Source: Microcoleus sp036704825
GTDB taxonomy: Bacteria > Cyanobacteriota > Cyanobacteriia > Cyanobacteriales > Microcoleaceae
Length of the DNA: 64,000 nucleotides
Assembly (NCBI GenBank): GCA_036704825.1
Contig: JAUBSN010000030.1
Coordinates: 1-64,000 of the forward strand
Direction of reading: 5' to 3'
In this document: positions 42,916 to 51,504 of the stretch, one piece after another
How the letters are laid out: each line of letters begins with the position of its first letter
How positions within the stretch are numbered: position 1 is the first letter of the stretch
Made by a program: the position numbers and the translations under genes
Notes under the pieces: generated by a model
Seen by the model: the letters and a program-made list of their open reading frames with translations, nothing else
Databases searched by the model: none
What the model was told of the DNA's origin: nothing

Positions 42916-43197
42916 CTATTTCTTGATTTCTCGCATTGGGGAAATGACACCCTCTGGCAATTTCGGAGGAATCGGCGATATTTCAATACTTTGTATGTTG
43001 TGAACTGGGATAACTACCAGTTTATCTGCCAATTCGAGAATTATCGGGTCTGCCGTCAACATTTTGTGCAGGCGAGTGCCTAAAGTTGCTTGTTCTCCTA
43101 CTGTTCCCTCTGGCGCACTGAACTGGAAGTGTTGCTGTTTGCCGTTGGTATAGTGGATTATCAAATTGATAATTCCTTCTTGGTTGGTTGCTTCCAT
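42916..43197 (-). CDS. Conserved-looking hypothetical protein
   Basis: The 93-residue protein is not recognised. The segments GIINLIIHYTNGKQQHFQFS, KMLTADPIILELADKLVVIP and HNIQSIEISP form a beta-rich pattern seen in small cyanobacterial proteins. It is preceded by a GAAGC/AAATTATGG start context. No partner is apparent. Confidence 0.7.
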   Translation of the reverse strand: MEATNQEGIINLIIHYTNGKQQHFQFSAPEGTVGEQATLGTRLHKMLTADPIILELADKLVVIPVHNIQSIEISPIPPKLPEGVISPMREIKK

Positions 43198-43656
43198 AAT
43201 TTTTTTCCCTAACAGTCGATCGGGACTCGTGCAAAATTAACAATAAATCCAAACTGGCATCGCACCACCGTTGGAAAGCTTTTGACCAAACCAGGCTGTC
43301 GGTACGAAAGTCCGGTTACTTGTAATTTTACCACAAAAACTGTACTGAAACTCGCCAACTTACCCAGTATACAATTGCCAGTCGCGCTGTCTTCGCTCCT
43401 TAATGCGCGAGATACTTCGCCAGACATATTCGGTCGATCGGGCTTTCTTGTATGCCACTTGGCAAAGCGGCTCAATTTAGCCTGTCTAGCGACTTGACTC
43501 AAAGCGGTCTCAAGTCATACAGCAGAGGCATTTGAGCGCTTTGAGTGTCAAGGTTTTTCGAGGTGGGAACTGTGGAGGTTGGGATAGCGGCATTCTGCTG
43601 TCACTGCCGTAGAGGATTTTTTTATAAATTAATAACATAACATTCAGGTACAGCTT
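43198..43656. other. Gene-free gap with an inverted repeat
   Basis: No frame has convincing composition. CTTGACTCAAAGCG at 43493-43506 pairs with CGCTTTGAGTGTCAAG at about 43537-43552, an imperfect hairpin about 110 bases before the next start. Confidence 0.5.
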
Positions 43657-43983
43657 ATGAAATCCACACTTTGTTTTCCCGAAACTTCTATTGAATCTAA
43701 CACCGTTGCTGTTAACGATAATGCTATTGAATCTTGTATTCTGGCAGCTTGGATTGATTTAGTAGGAGGAGATTTTGATAGCTTGGGAGGAGATGATTGG
43801 CTTCCCTTGTGCGGCGACATTGATGACGGCGAAATTTATCGGGAATGGTTTTTGTGGCAAGACAGCGAAGTTACTCAAGAATGGGAAGCTTACGATCCCA
43901 TTACTAATTATCGAGTTGTGGCGCCTAGCCGAGAAATGATGATTGCTAAAATCGACAAAATAGAAGATTCCAGAACAATTTAG
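43657..43983 (+). CDS. Acidic hypothetical protein
   Basis: The 108-residue protein is very acidic (LVGGDFDSLGGDDWLPLCGD, DIDDGEIYREWF) and has no family I recognise. Trp and Asp are over-represented. It is followed by a symmetrical terminator. Confidence 0.6.
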   Translation: MKSTLCFPETSIESNTVAVNDNAIESCILAAWIDLVGGDFDSLGGDDWLPLCGDIDDGEIYREWFLWQDSEVTQEWEAYDPITNYRVVAPSREMMIAKIDKIEDSRTI

Positions 43984-44036
43984 TTGAACAGGAGAAGGTT
44001 AAATCTTGATTTTAAACTTTAATAAAAATTATGCAA

Positions 44037-44078
44037 AAAAAACCGGTTTCTCCCAACCCTTAAAGAAACCGGGTTTTT
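44037..44078. terminator. Bidirectional terminator, AAACCGGTTTCT/AGAAACCGGGTTTTT
   Basis: A-run, stem GAAACCGG-like, loop, and T-run at 44064-44078 serve the plus-strand gene at 43657 and the minus-strand gene at 44128. The arm AGAAACCGGGTTT also occurs at 50821 and 50870. Confidence 0.8.
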
Positions 44079-44127
44079 CAGACCAAAACTTTAGGATTGG
44101 GTTTGTTCCACGCCCAAACCTAATAAT

Positions 44128-44595
44128 TTATGTCGCTACTGCTTTTTGCTTTTCTCGCTCTAATTTGCGCTGCTTCAATGCTGCAAGATTTTGTTTGATC
44201 GTGTCGATCGCAAATCCATTCCCCTGCTGTTGGTATAATTCGCTGGCACGGAGCAAATCTGCAACAGCCTCCTCATCCGATCGCAAATTTGCAAAAGCCA
44301 AGCCGCGATTGTGGTAAGCTTCTGCCAAAGTTGAAACTTGTTCTACAGCGCTGGTAAATTTATCTTTGGCTTTGCGGTACTTTCCCGACTGATAAGCCTC
44401 AATTCCTTGTTGAAAATAAACGGAAGCTTTGCTACCCCTGTCGGTATCTGGAAATTCTGGGGAAGTTAAATTTGGTTCTTTAAAAAGTACAGAAATGCTG
44501 CCCTTGCCGAAGTAAGCCCAAGTCATTGTTCCAAACCCAATCCCCAGCACCAGGGCAATAATGACAGACAGAGCAATAAAATTGGTGAGTTCCAT
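44128..44595 (-). CDS. Membrane-anchored TPR-like protein
   Basis: The 155-residue protein has one N-terminal membrane helix (FIALSVIIALVLGIGFGTMT) followed by about three TPR-like helical pairs (ASVYFQQGIEAYQSGKYRKA, AEAYHNRGLAFANLRSDEEA, ASELYQQQGNGFAID) and a basic tail. TPR repeats mediate protein contacts. Its partner is unknown. It is divergent from the phosphatase-like gene at 44651, with 55 bases between starts. Confidence 0.8.
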   Translation of the reverse strand: MELTNFIALSVIIALVLGIGFGTMTWAYFGKGSISVLFKEPNLTSPEFPDTDRGSKASVYFQQGIEAYQSGKYRKAKDKFTSAVEQVSTLAEAYHNRGLAFANLRSDEEAVADLLRASELYQQQGNGFAIDTIKQNLAALKQRKLEREKQKAVAT

Positions 44596-44650
44596 AGAGC
44601 AATATTTGTTGTATTAGAATATGATAAGTTAATTTCTAACTTCTGGAACA

Positions 44651-45271
44651 ATGGTTGCGCGGATTTACCTCAAATGGAAAGGCTTTTTCGGTTTGCTAGC
44701 TTTAGTATTGTCGATCGGCTTAATTACTGCAACTGCAAGTTCTGACGCAGCAACAAACGCGCAAACTCAAGCAGGGTGGCAATTGTTGCAGCGGGGCGAG
44801 ACTGGGTTGGTGGTAGCAATGCGACACGCGATCGCCCCAGGTACGGGAGATCCTGCTAACTTTAAGTTGGGCGACTGTTCCACCCAGCGCAATTTATCAG
44901 CACAAGGAAGAACCCAAGCCAAGCAAATTGGAGCCGAATTTCGCAACCGCAACATCAAAGTTACAAGAGTTTTATCGAGTCAGTGGTGTCGGTGTTTGGA
45001 AACAGCAAAACTGATAAACTTAGGCAAAGTCGAACCGTTCCCAGCACTGAACTCGTTCTTTAGCGACAGCAGCAAAGAAACCAGACAAACAGCCACACTC
45101 CGCAAATTAATTGTTGACAATCGCAACGCCAAAGGCGCGATTATTTTGGTAACTCATCAAGTAAATATTACCGCTATTACTGATATTGTACCGCAAAGCG
45201 GGGAAGCTGTGATTCTCAGAGGGTCTCGACAAGGTAAAATCGAAATAGTCGGACGAATTGGAGGATTTTAA
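44651..45271 (+). CDS. Histidine phosphatase superfamily protein, exported
   Basis: The 206-residue protein starts with a signal peptide or anchor (FFGLLALVLSIGLITATASS). The catalytic motif VVAMRHAIAPGTGDP carries the RH pair, and VTHQVNITAIT holds the second His. A conserved SSQWCRCLETAKL segment supplies Arg residues. The layout is that of the short, periplasmic branch of the histidine phosphatase family. The substrate is unknown. Confidence 0.88.
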   Translation: MVARIYLKWKGFFGLLALVLSIGLITATASSDAATNAQTQAGWQLLQRGETGLVVAMRHAIAPGTGDPANFKLGDCSTQRNLSAQGRTQAKQIGAEFRNRNIKVTRVLSSQWCRCLETAKLINLGKVEPFPALNSFFSDSSKETRQTATLRKLIVDNRNAKGAIILVTHQVNITAITDIVPQSGEAVILRGSRQGKIEIVGRIGGF

Positions 45272-45432
45272 GAAGGTATAGCCATCCTTGCCGAATTCAT
45301 GAACTCTTGCTTTCCTCTTCCTTTGCGTTCTTCGCAGCATGATAAAAGATTTTCTTGACAAATCATTTAGTCTTGCTATATAAAGTGATAATGTATAAAG
45401 TTCCAGCAGATTGATGACTGCGAAATATTATT

Positions 45433-46212
45433 GTGAGCGATCGCGCAGAAACTAAGCAAGAGAAAAGAAAAAGGTGGAAAGACTGTTTAGAAGCAGGAAT
45501 CGATCGAGGTGAAGATCCTATAATTATCATTACCTTTCGTTCAGGATGGGATTCTGCGGCTCGTCCAGTTTTAGCACGCGGTATTGATAAGCGCGAATAT
45601 GTCATTAAGGGGCAACAAGCTGGGCGTCAAATCGTCAACGATCAGGTGGTAGCAAGACTCGGTATGGCAATCGGAGCACCTGTGGGAGAACCTTGTATTG
45701 TGGAAATTTCTCAGGAACTAATTGCTGAAGATTCTAGTTTTTCCTATTTGACTCCTGGGACGGCTCATGCTACGCTTTACATACCTAAATGTTCTTCCCA
45801 AAGAGAAGAAATCAACTACACAAACCAGCCAGAAAACCGCGAAAGGTTTGCTTTGCTAATTTTGTTGTACGGATGGGTCTATGCTAATGATTATCAATTC
45901 ATCTATAAAAATGCTCGCCCCAATTTAGTTTACTCTGTCGATCACGGCCATTTTTTTCCAGGCGGCCCAGAGTGGAAGCAGCGCGACTTGCTCGAAGCTG
46001 CTAGTGCTGAGATCGACACTCGTCTTGTTTCTAATTGTAAACTAAAACTACAGGAGATTCGCCAGGGACTTCCGCTTCTCGATGCTGTCAGCGAAGAAAC
46101 CATTATTCAAGCTGTGGCTGCTCCACCCAGCGAATGGGGACTTACAATTGACGAGCGTGTTACCCTGGTAGAGTATCTTGTTAACAGAAGACAGGATTTA
46201 CTGGCGCTCTGA
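45433..46212 (+). CDS. HipA-like kinase domain protein (degenerate catalytic motifs)
   Basis: The 259-residue protein matches the stand-alone HipA-C-like group that is usually beside a DUF3037 gene. Motifs: EYVIKGQQAGRQIVNDQVVARLG (in part), a catalytic-loop region LLYGWVYANDYQFIYK where the canonical DRHxxN is changed to NDYQFIY, and YSVDHGHFFPGGPEW as the metal-binding loop. It is therefore uncertain whether it phosphorylates anything. The GTG at 45433 is the start. The next gene begins 33 bases after its stop. Function is unknown, with toxin-antitoxin or persistence links inferred only from the fold. Confidence 0.82.
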   Translation: MSDRAETKQEKRKRWKDCLEAGIDRGEDPIIIITFRSGWDSAARPVLARGIDKREYVIKGQQAGRQIVNDQVVARLGMAIGAPVGEPCIVEISQELIAEDSSFSYLTPGTAHATLYIPKCSSQREEINYTNQPENRERFALLILLYGWVYANDYQFIYKNARPNLVYSVDHGHFFPGGPEWKQRDLLEAASAEIDTRLVSNCKLKLQEIRQGLPLLDAVSEETIIQAVAAPPSEWGLTIDERVTLVEYLVNRRQDLLAL

Positions 46213-46245
46213 TAAGCACGCTCGTAAGACAAAAAAACGGAAACA

Positions 46246-47073
46246 ATGGCAAGTAAGTATAGTATCGTTCAATACGTTCCCAATCCAATTGCTAACGAAC
46301 GGATTAATATTGGCGTTGTTGCTTTCAACGAAGAAGAGGTGCGCGTCCAGTTTCTCACAAACTGGGAGCGGGTGCGGCATTTTGGCATGGAAGATATTAC
46401 TTTCTTGAAAGAGTTTGCTCAGCGAATGTCCCAAGCCGCTGACTCTGGGTTGATTTTTCCCGGGGATAATCGAGATGCTCCTTATCAGGAACGTTTAAAT
46501 AAAATTGCCCGTGATTGGCTCTCGGCTATTCAGTGGACAGAACCTCGCGGCTCGTTGGAGGATGTGGATAGCTTACTAGAAGATATTGCTAGTAATTTTT
46601 TGGTGGATTTGAATTATCAAAAACCTCATAGGCGCGATCGCGAAGCTGCTGCTAGATTAACCACTGCTAAATTCCGAAAGGTTCTTCAACAGTACGTGAA
46701 AAATGATGCGAAAGAGATCCTAAAAACAAGTTATTCGGTGCAGGGTAGTCATGCGGATCACAAGTTTGATGCGGTTGTTGCTAATGGGCGACCTTACTTG
46801 GCAGCACACGCTATATCATTTGAGGTGAAGATACCCGAACACCTGCAAAACTCTTTGTCTTGGATGATTACTGATGTAAAACAGTTTCAGCCTGATTTTC
46901 CTATTGCAATTGTGGCTCTACAGCCAAAAAAAGACGTTGAAAACTATAAAGAACGTCAGCAAACTTATCAGCAAGCTACCTCGACGTACTTAGAACTCGG
47001 TGCAAAAGTTCTTGCAGAAGATGATGTTGAAAATTGGGTGCTAGAAAGACTGGAGAAGGCTAATCTCTTGTAG
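46246..47073 (+). CDS. DUF3037 family protein, partner of the HipA-like kinase
   Basis: The 275-residue protein begins with the DUF3037 signature KYSIVQYVPNPIANERINIG and VVAFNEEEVRVQFLTNWERV, and continues into an alpha-helical middle and an alpha/beta C-terminus (ILKTSYSVQGSHADHKFDAV, FPIAIVALQPKKDVENYKER). DUF3037 genes commonly follow a HipA-like kinase gene, as here (33-base gap), which suggests a two-component module. Function is unknown. Confidence 0.85.
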   Translation: MASKYSIVQYVPNPIANERINIGVVAFNEEEVRVQFLTNWERVRHFGMEDITFLKEFAQRMSQAADSGLIFPGDNRDAPYQERLNKIARDWLSAIQWTEPRGSLEDVDSLLEDIASNFLVDLNYQKPHRRDREAAARLTTAKFRKVLQQYVKNDAKEILKTSYSVQGSHADHKFDAVVANGRPYLAAHAISFEVKIPEHLQNSLSWMITDVKQFQPDFPIAIVALQPKKDVENYKERQQTYQQATSTYLELGAKVLAEDDVENWVLERLEKANLL

Positions 47074-47115
47074 ATATAAAGCGGTTTTCCATTACCAATT
47101 ACTTTACCAATTTAT

Positions 47116-47499
47116 ATGAGTTTCCAATACAGCGCCGCCCTAGTGACTTTAGCAGACCTTGATAAGGAAGTTCTAGTTAAATTTTACACAAAATTTCTCG
47201 ACCTAGAACCAAACCCTTATATTCCCAATACTTATGCTGAATTTCAACTCCCCGGCGTAAGACTCGGCATATTCAAACCCAAAGATTCCCACAAATCAGA
47301 ATTTGCCAATCGAGCAAAAACAGGCATGAGTTTGTGTTTGGAAGTCAGCGATATTGAAACTGCGATCGCCCGAATTTGGGCTTTAGGTTATCCGCCGAAG
47401 GGAGAAATTATCAAAGCTGCTCACGGTCTAGAAATATATGCCTTCGATCCCGCCGGCAACCGCATAATTTTACATCAATCCCACGATCGTGTCGGATGA
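47116..47499 (+). CDS. Glyoxalase/VOC superfamily protein
   Basis: The 127-residue protein has the paired beta-alpha-beta-beta-beta pattern of the VOC fold (VKFYTKFLDLEPNPYIP, FQLPGVRLGIFKPK, LEVSDIETAIARIWALGY, GLEIYAFDPAGNRIILHQ). The conserved Glu/His metal ligands are only partly present. Such proteins are metal-dependent lyases, dioxygenases or resistance proteins; the substrate cannot be told. Confidence 0.82.
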   Translation: MSFQYSAALVTLADLDKEVLVKFYTKFLDLEPNPYIPNTYAEFQLPGVRLGIFKPKDSHKSEFANRAKTGMSLCLEVSDIETAIARIWALGYPPKGEIIKAAHGLEIYAFDPAGNRIILHQSHDRVG

Positions 47500-47671
47500 T
47501 GGCTGATAATTGGTGAACTCTCGATCTTCTCTTCCTTCGCGTCTTAGCGGTTCGTTCAAAAAAACATTTAGTTCACAACCCGCTAAGGATTGCTATATCA
47601 GCTCTGCAATTGCTTCGCAACCTTCGCCATGACATTGTCAAACCCGCCCCTACAAATCAAAACGGCCTTAA

Positions 47672-47962
47672 CTATCTAATTAGTTCAGCAAAACTATACA
47701 AACTGATAATTAATAACAGCAAGGCTGTCAGGTGAGTTAGCTGAAATTGAGGCCGCGGGCCGAGGGATTCCCGCACCAAAATTGAAAAAGACGAACCAAT
47801 TATATAACTCAAAGACAGCGTTAAATACTGCCACTGCAATGTTAGACTCCACAGCCCGAGCAAAATCATTGCCAAACTCAACATCACCAACTCAACAAAG
47901 CGAGGCGGATTGTGCTGAGTAGACAGAATCAAAGTATCCAACCAATATTGCCAAGGTCTCAT
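47672..47962 (-). CDS. Small membrane protein, EmrE-like size
   Basis: The 96-residue protein has three or four hydrophobic helices (FVELVMLSLAMILLGLWSL, YLTLSLSYIIGSSFSIL, LTHLTALLLLIISLYSFAEL). It lacks the conserved Glu of small multidrug transporters, and its N-terminus (RPWQYWLDTLILST) suggests a cyanobacterial membrane protein of unknown function. It lies 42 bases downstream of the phosphoribosyltransferase on the same strand. Confidence 0.72.
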   Translation of the reverse strand: MRPWQYWLDTLILSTQHNPPRFVELVMLSLAMILLGLWSLTLQWQYLTLSLSYIIGSSFSILVRESLGPRPQFQLTHLTALLLLIISLYSFAELIR

Positions 47963-48004
47963 GTGTTAGCGATCGAGCTTTTGGATTTAGCCTTCTAGCT
48001 TAAC

Positions 48005-48676
48005 TCACGATCGCCATTCAGTTTGTTGCTGCAAACACCTTAAAGCTTCCGCAGTCTCAACCTGCTGAAATTGCCCGTAAAAGCGACTGACACTGTAAAA
48101 AGGGTCTGGGGTTTCCAAAATAATCGACTTATCGCCCATCTGCGCCAAAAATCCCATCAACTCTGCCGGGGCGACAGGCGCGCAAATCCACAAAGCCGCC
48201 GGTTGCTGCGACTCCAAAGCCTTAGCCGCCACAGCCATCGTCATCCCCGTAGCAATGCCATCATCTACCACAATCGCCAAAGCCCCCGCCGCGCTGACAT
48301 TGGGGCGTCCCGCAGATAAATCCGCCAGCAGAGATTGAGCATTATTTTGAGCCACCGGCAGTGCTAATTTTTGCAAGCGCAAATTGTGCTGCTTTTGCTT
48401 GTGCCAGAGGACGTGGCCGTCAGCAGTTGCAGCCCCGATCGCCAATTCTAAATTATCTGGGCGAGTAATTTTCTTGGCGACAACCACATCCAAAGGACAG
48501 CCCAAGCGGCGCGCAATCGGCACAGCAACGGGCAAACCCCCGCGCGGCAAGGCGTAAACAATCGGTTTAACAGCCTCCTGTGCCGTTAAATTCAACTTGC
48601 CGAGCTCGCCCAGAACTGCCTCGGCCAGTTTTTCGCCTGCATCGGCGCGATCGTCAAAAAACGGGTTAGAGAACAT
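48005..48676 (-). CDS. Phosphoribosyltransferase domain protein
   Basis: The 223-residue type I PRTase-like protein has the PRPP-binding motif LAIVVDDGIATGMTM (about 134-148) and an N-terminal ALPRGGLPVAVPIARRLG and VVAKKITRPDNLELAIGA layout typical of the bacterial family annotated as phosphoribosyltransferase, often found alone in cyanobacteria. The nucleobase or other acceptor is unknown. The next gene is a membrane protein on the same strand. Confidence 0.88.
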   Translation of the reverse strand: MFSNPFFDDRADAGEKLAEAVLGELGKLNLTAQEAVKPIVYALPRGGLPVAVPIARRLGCPLDVVVAKKITRPDNLELAIGAATADGHVLWHKQKQHNLRLQKLALPVAQNNAQSLLADLSAGRPNVSAAGALAIVVDDGIATGMTMAVAAKALESQQPAALWICAPVAPAELMGFLAQMGDKSIILETPDPFYSVSRFYGQFQQVETAEALRCLQQQTEWRS

Positions 48677-48843
48677 ATTTTTGCCTGTACGATCTCAACC
48701 AAATAATGTGAGATTTACGAGTATTAATTGGAGATTGTGCGCTCGACAGCATCGCACACAAGCTTCCAGCCAAACTCAAATCACCAAACCCGATCTAAAC
48801 TATAAACTCTAGACTCAAAAAAATCTCCCTAATTGTAAAATTT

Positions 48844-49530
48844 ATGTCCAGCGACTTGCAACTGAGCCTTTTTGACAACAATCAAAGTGCCACTTTCCAA
48901 ACAGACTCAATACCAGCAAATGCCAAAATTCCCATTCCTCCCGGCACTTATCAAAATATGGAACAAATCGGCGAGCACTGCAACCGCTGTCACCGCTGCG
49001 AATTGGGCAATACGCGCACTCACGCTGTCATCGGGCGCGGCAATCCTCAAGCCTCGATTTTGATTGTGGGAGAAGCGCCCGGACAAAACGAAGACGAAAC
49101 CGGATTGCCCTTCGTCGGGCGATCGGGCCAACTGTTAGATAAGATTTTAGAATCCGTGGGATTGAGTGCAGAAATCGACGTATTTATTGCCAACGTCATC
49201 AAATGTCGCCCTCCCAACAACCGCCCTCCGACAGCAAAAGAAATCGAAGCTTGCAAACCTTACTTGCTCGAACAAATTCGCATCTTAGACCCCAAAATTA
49301 TTTTATTAACCGGTGCAACAGCCCTCAAAGGTTTGCTAAGCGACAAACGACCGATTAGTAAAATTAGAGGTCAGTGGATTGAATGGGAAAATCGTTTGTG
49401 TATGCCAATTTTCCACCCGTCGTACTTGCTGCGAAACCCCTCCCGCGAACCGGAAAGTCCGAAATGGTTTATGTGGCAAGATATGCAGGCAGTAAAATCA
49501 AAATTGGATGAGATTAAAACAGTAAGTTAA
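48844..49530 (+). CDS. Uracil-DNA glycosylase, family 4 (iron-sulfur type)
   Basis: This enzyme removes uracil from DNA at the start of base-excision repair. The 228-residue protein shows GEAPGQNEDETGLPFVGRSG (motif A), VIKCRPPNNRPPTAKEIEAC (motif B, in part), LTGATALKGLL and FHPSYLLRNPS (motif C). Cysteines in CNRCHRCELGNTR and downstream fit the [4Fe-4S] cluster of family 4. The N-terminus is longer than usual by about 25 residues. Confidence 0.93.
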   Translation: MSSDLQLSLFDNNQSATFQTDSIPANAKIPIPPGTYQNMEQIGEHCNRCHRCELGNTRTHAVIGRGNPQASILIVGEAPGQNEDETGLPFVGRSGQLLDKILESVGLSAEIDVFIANVIKCRPPNNRPPTAKEIEACKPYLLEQIRILDPKIILLTGATALKGLLSDKRPISKIRGQWIEWENRLCMPIFHPSYLLRNPSREPESPKWFMWQDMQAVKSKLDEIKTVS

Positions 49531-49668
49531 TTCTCCGAAAATTAACTTGCAATCTCTTGGCTTAAAATTCATATTTGGCACCTGTTACAATAGTTTGCTC
49601 GTCCGACAGTCCGGCAGTTAAACACTCCGATAGTTCTGCAGGTGTTTAAACCCCTGCCTCAAAGCTGA

Positions 49669-49767
49669 AGTCCTCAATCGAGGACTCGAATATTTATTGA
49701 AATTGGTGTACAATGTGAATTAAAAGCGACTAAAAGACTAATCTAAAGTCCTCGGTCGAGGACTTTA
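49669..49767. repeat. Pair of short palindromes with a spacer
   Basis: AGTCCTCAATCGAGGACT (49669-49686) and TAAAGTCCTCGGTCGAGGACTTTA (49744-49767) share the AGTCCTC core and flank an AT-rich stretch. They form the gap before the FGE-like gene and are probably a small dispersed repeat. No gene is seen in 49531-49865. Confidence 0.7.
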
Positions 49768-49865
49768 GGTATGAAACAGGGATTAAAATTTATGTCTCAA
49801 TATTGGATTCTCGGAATTGCTAACTGTCGCACAGTCTGACTATATTCTTGATAAAATAATATTTT

Positions 49866-50708
49866 ATGAGTCAATTACCACAACCATCTCAATATCAATC
49901 ATTTACTGAATACTTGAGTAATGACCTCACTCTAGAAATGGTTGCAATTCCCGGTGGAACTTTCATAATGGGTGCGCCGGAGAATGAACTTAAAAGCAAT
50001 GATCATGAAAGACCGCAACATCAGGCGACAATTAAACCTTTCCTTATGGGAAAATATACTATTACTCAGTCTCAGTGGAAAGCTGTAGCTAATCTTCCAA
50101 AAATTCAACGTTACCTCAACCCCGATCATTCTCAATTGAGAGGTAAAAATCCAACAGTAGCAAAAGTTTCTTGGTATGATGCTGTGGAATTTTGTGCTAG
50201 GTTATCTAAAAAGACTGTACACAATTATAGCTTACCTAGTGAGGCAGAATGGGAATATGCTTGTCGGGCTGGTACGACTACACCGTTCTATTTTGGCCAG
50301 ACAATTACAACTAATCAGGTTAACCATGAAGCCGAATACTTTTACGATTATTCACCAGAAGATGAGTATCGAGAACAAACTTTAGACGTAGGTCAATTTC
50401 CCCCTAATGCTTTTGGTTTATACGATATGCACGGTAATGTTTGGGAATGGTGTGCTGACCCCTGGCATAATAGCTATCACGGATCGCCGACTGATGGTAC
50501 TGTTTGGGATGAGAATTGCAAGGATAATCGTTAGAAAAATTATATTGATTTATTAGTTAAATCTAAAAATGATAACCGAGAGCGGCTGTTGCGCGGGGGT
50601 TCGTGCTCCCACTTTCCCGATTTTTGCCGCGCTGCGTATCGTAGCTTCGATTTTCCGGACGAACGCACACACGACTATGGTTTTCGAGTTGTGTTTGCTG
50701 CGCCGTGA
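49866..50708 (+). pseudogene. FGE-sulfatase (SUMF1/C-type lectin fold) gene with in-frame TAG; candidate DGR target
   Basis: The frame runs from ATG 49866 to TGA 50708 with a single TAG at 50532-50534. The upstream part has the family motifs EMVAIPGGTFIMGAP, HERPQHQATIKPFLMGKYTI, WYDAVEFCARLS, LPSEAEWEYACRAGT and FGLYDMHGNVWEWCADPWH. After the TAG the same frame continues with KSKNDNRERLLRGGS, CRAAYRS and GFRVVFAAP, the normal C-terminus. Variable-looking positions lie between these fixed residues (SCSHFPDFC, RSFDFPDERTHDYG), as in variable repeats of diversity-generating retroelements. The stop removes the C-terminal half of the ligand-binding fold unless it is read through. No reverse transcriptase is in this window. 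Confidence 0.8.
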
Positions 50709-50820
50709 ACTTTTTAACCCTTGACAATTTTGCCCTTTTGCTCTTTACACTGCTTAAATTTTCCCTATCTCTGTCACCTGTGGTGGCTCGATTTTTATTT
50801 GAAAAAACGCACAGGGGCCC

Positions 50821-50884
50821 AGAAACCGGGTTTCTTCCTAGATGTCTCGTCACTAACATAAGATTTCGCAGAAACCGGGTTTCT
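50821..50884. repeat. Two copies of palindrome AGAAACCGGGTTTCT
   Basis: Copies lie at 50821-50835 and 50870-50884, and a related arm at 44064. They are dispersed short palindromes; the intervening DNA has no gene. Confidence 0.75.
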
Positions 50885-50942
50885 TTAGCGATGCGATCGC
50901 TCTGATATAATTAAATGGCAATTCTAAGCAATTCCTAAAACG

Positions 50943-51194
50943 GTGGTAGACTGGAATAACTTCACCCCCTATGAATTTGAGTATGACTTTGAGCAAGACA
51001 AACTGACTGTACACAGAGTTACATTCAATGAAGCTGTTCAATGTTTCTTTTCTGACTATGAGGTGCGACGCAACAAGTCTTACCCCGATCGCTATCAACT
51101 GATTGGTACAACCTACGGTGGACGCACCCTCAAAATTATATTTCAACTAAAGCCAAATAACGTAGTTCGGATTATTACCGGATGGCCAATATGA
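50943..51194 (+). CDS. BrnT-like toxin candidate
   Basis: The 83-residue protein starts at a GTG. Its layout (YEFEYDFEQDKLTVHRVTFN, FFSDYEVRRN, RYQLIGTTYGGRTLKIIFQL, VVRIITGWP) matches small RNase-like BrnT or DUF4258 proteins, with the terminal R-I-I-T-x-W pattern. The next gene overlaps its 3' end by 13 bases and is likely its antitoxin, an order (toxin first) typical of BrnTA. Activity is inferred. Confidence 0.7.
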   Translation: MVDWNNFTPYEFEYDFEQDKLTVHRVTFNEAVQCFFSDYEVRRNKSYPDRYQLIGTTYGGRTLKIIFQLKPNNVVRIITGWPI

Positions 51195-51487
51195 ACTCGA
51201 TAGATCCCACAACCGAAGAAACACTCTCTGACCCAGAAATTGACCTAATAGTTGAAACCCAAGCTAACAATGACTCAGCTTGGGAAACTCCCATTATTGT
51301 TCACAAACCGCTGACTTCTTTATCCATTCCCTCTGAACTTGCCATAAAAGCAGCTTTTTTAGCGGGATTGCATCAAGAAACAGATGTTCAGGCGTGGATT
51401 ATTCGCCTAATTCGAGAACGACTAGAACTAGAAGAAGCAGCATATTTGGAAATAAAACAGAACTTGTCTAGAGAATTCAGTAGTTAA
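51182..51487 (+). CDS. Antitoxin-like partner of the BrnT-like gene
   Basis: The 101-residue protein has an acidic N-terminus (DPTTEETLSDPEIDLIVETQ) and a C-terminal helix-rich region (LSIPSELAIKAAFLAGLHQE, DVQAWIIRLIRERLELEEAA) that may form a ribbon-helix-helix or helical toxin-binding segment. Its ATG lies within the upstream gene, so translation is coupled. Confidence 0.65.
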   Translation: MANMNSIDPTTEETLSDPEIDLIVETQANNDSAWETPIIVHKPLTSLSIPSELAIKAAFLAGLHQETDVQAWIIRLIRERLELEEAAYLEIKQNLSREFSS

Positions 51488-51504
51488 ACCGCCGTCCGAT
51501 CTTC

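Noticed and set aside
43209..43502. Overlapping frames on both strands in the gap before 43657
   Set aside because: No conserved motifs and no start context; the region holds an inverted repeat only.
50709..50942. Search for a DGR template repeat or reverse transcriptase near the FGE gene
   Set aside because: No adenine-rich copy of the tail and no reverse transcriptase motif was seen anywhere in this window, so the DGR claim remains a target-only hypothesis.
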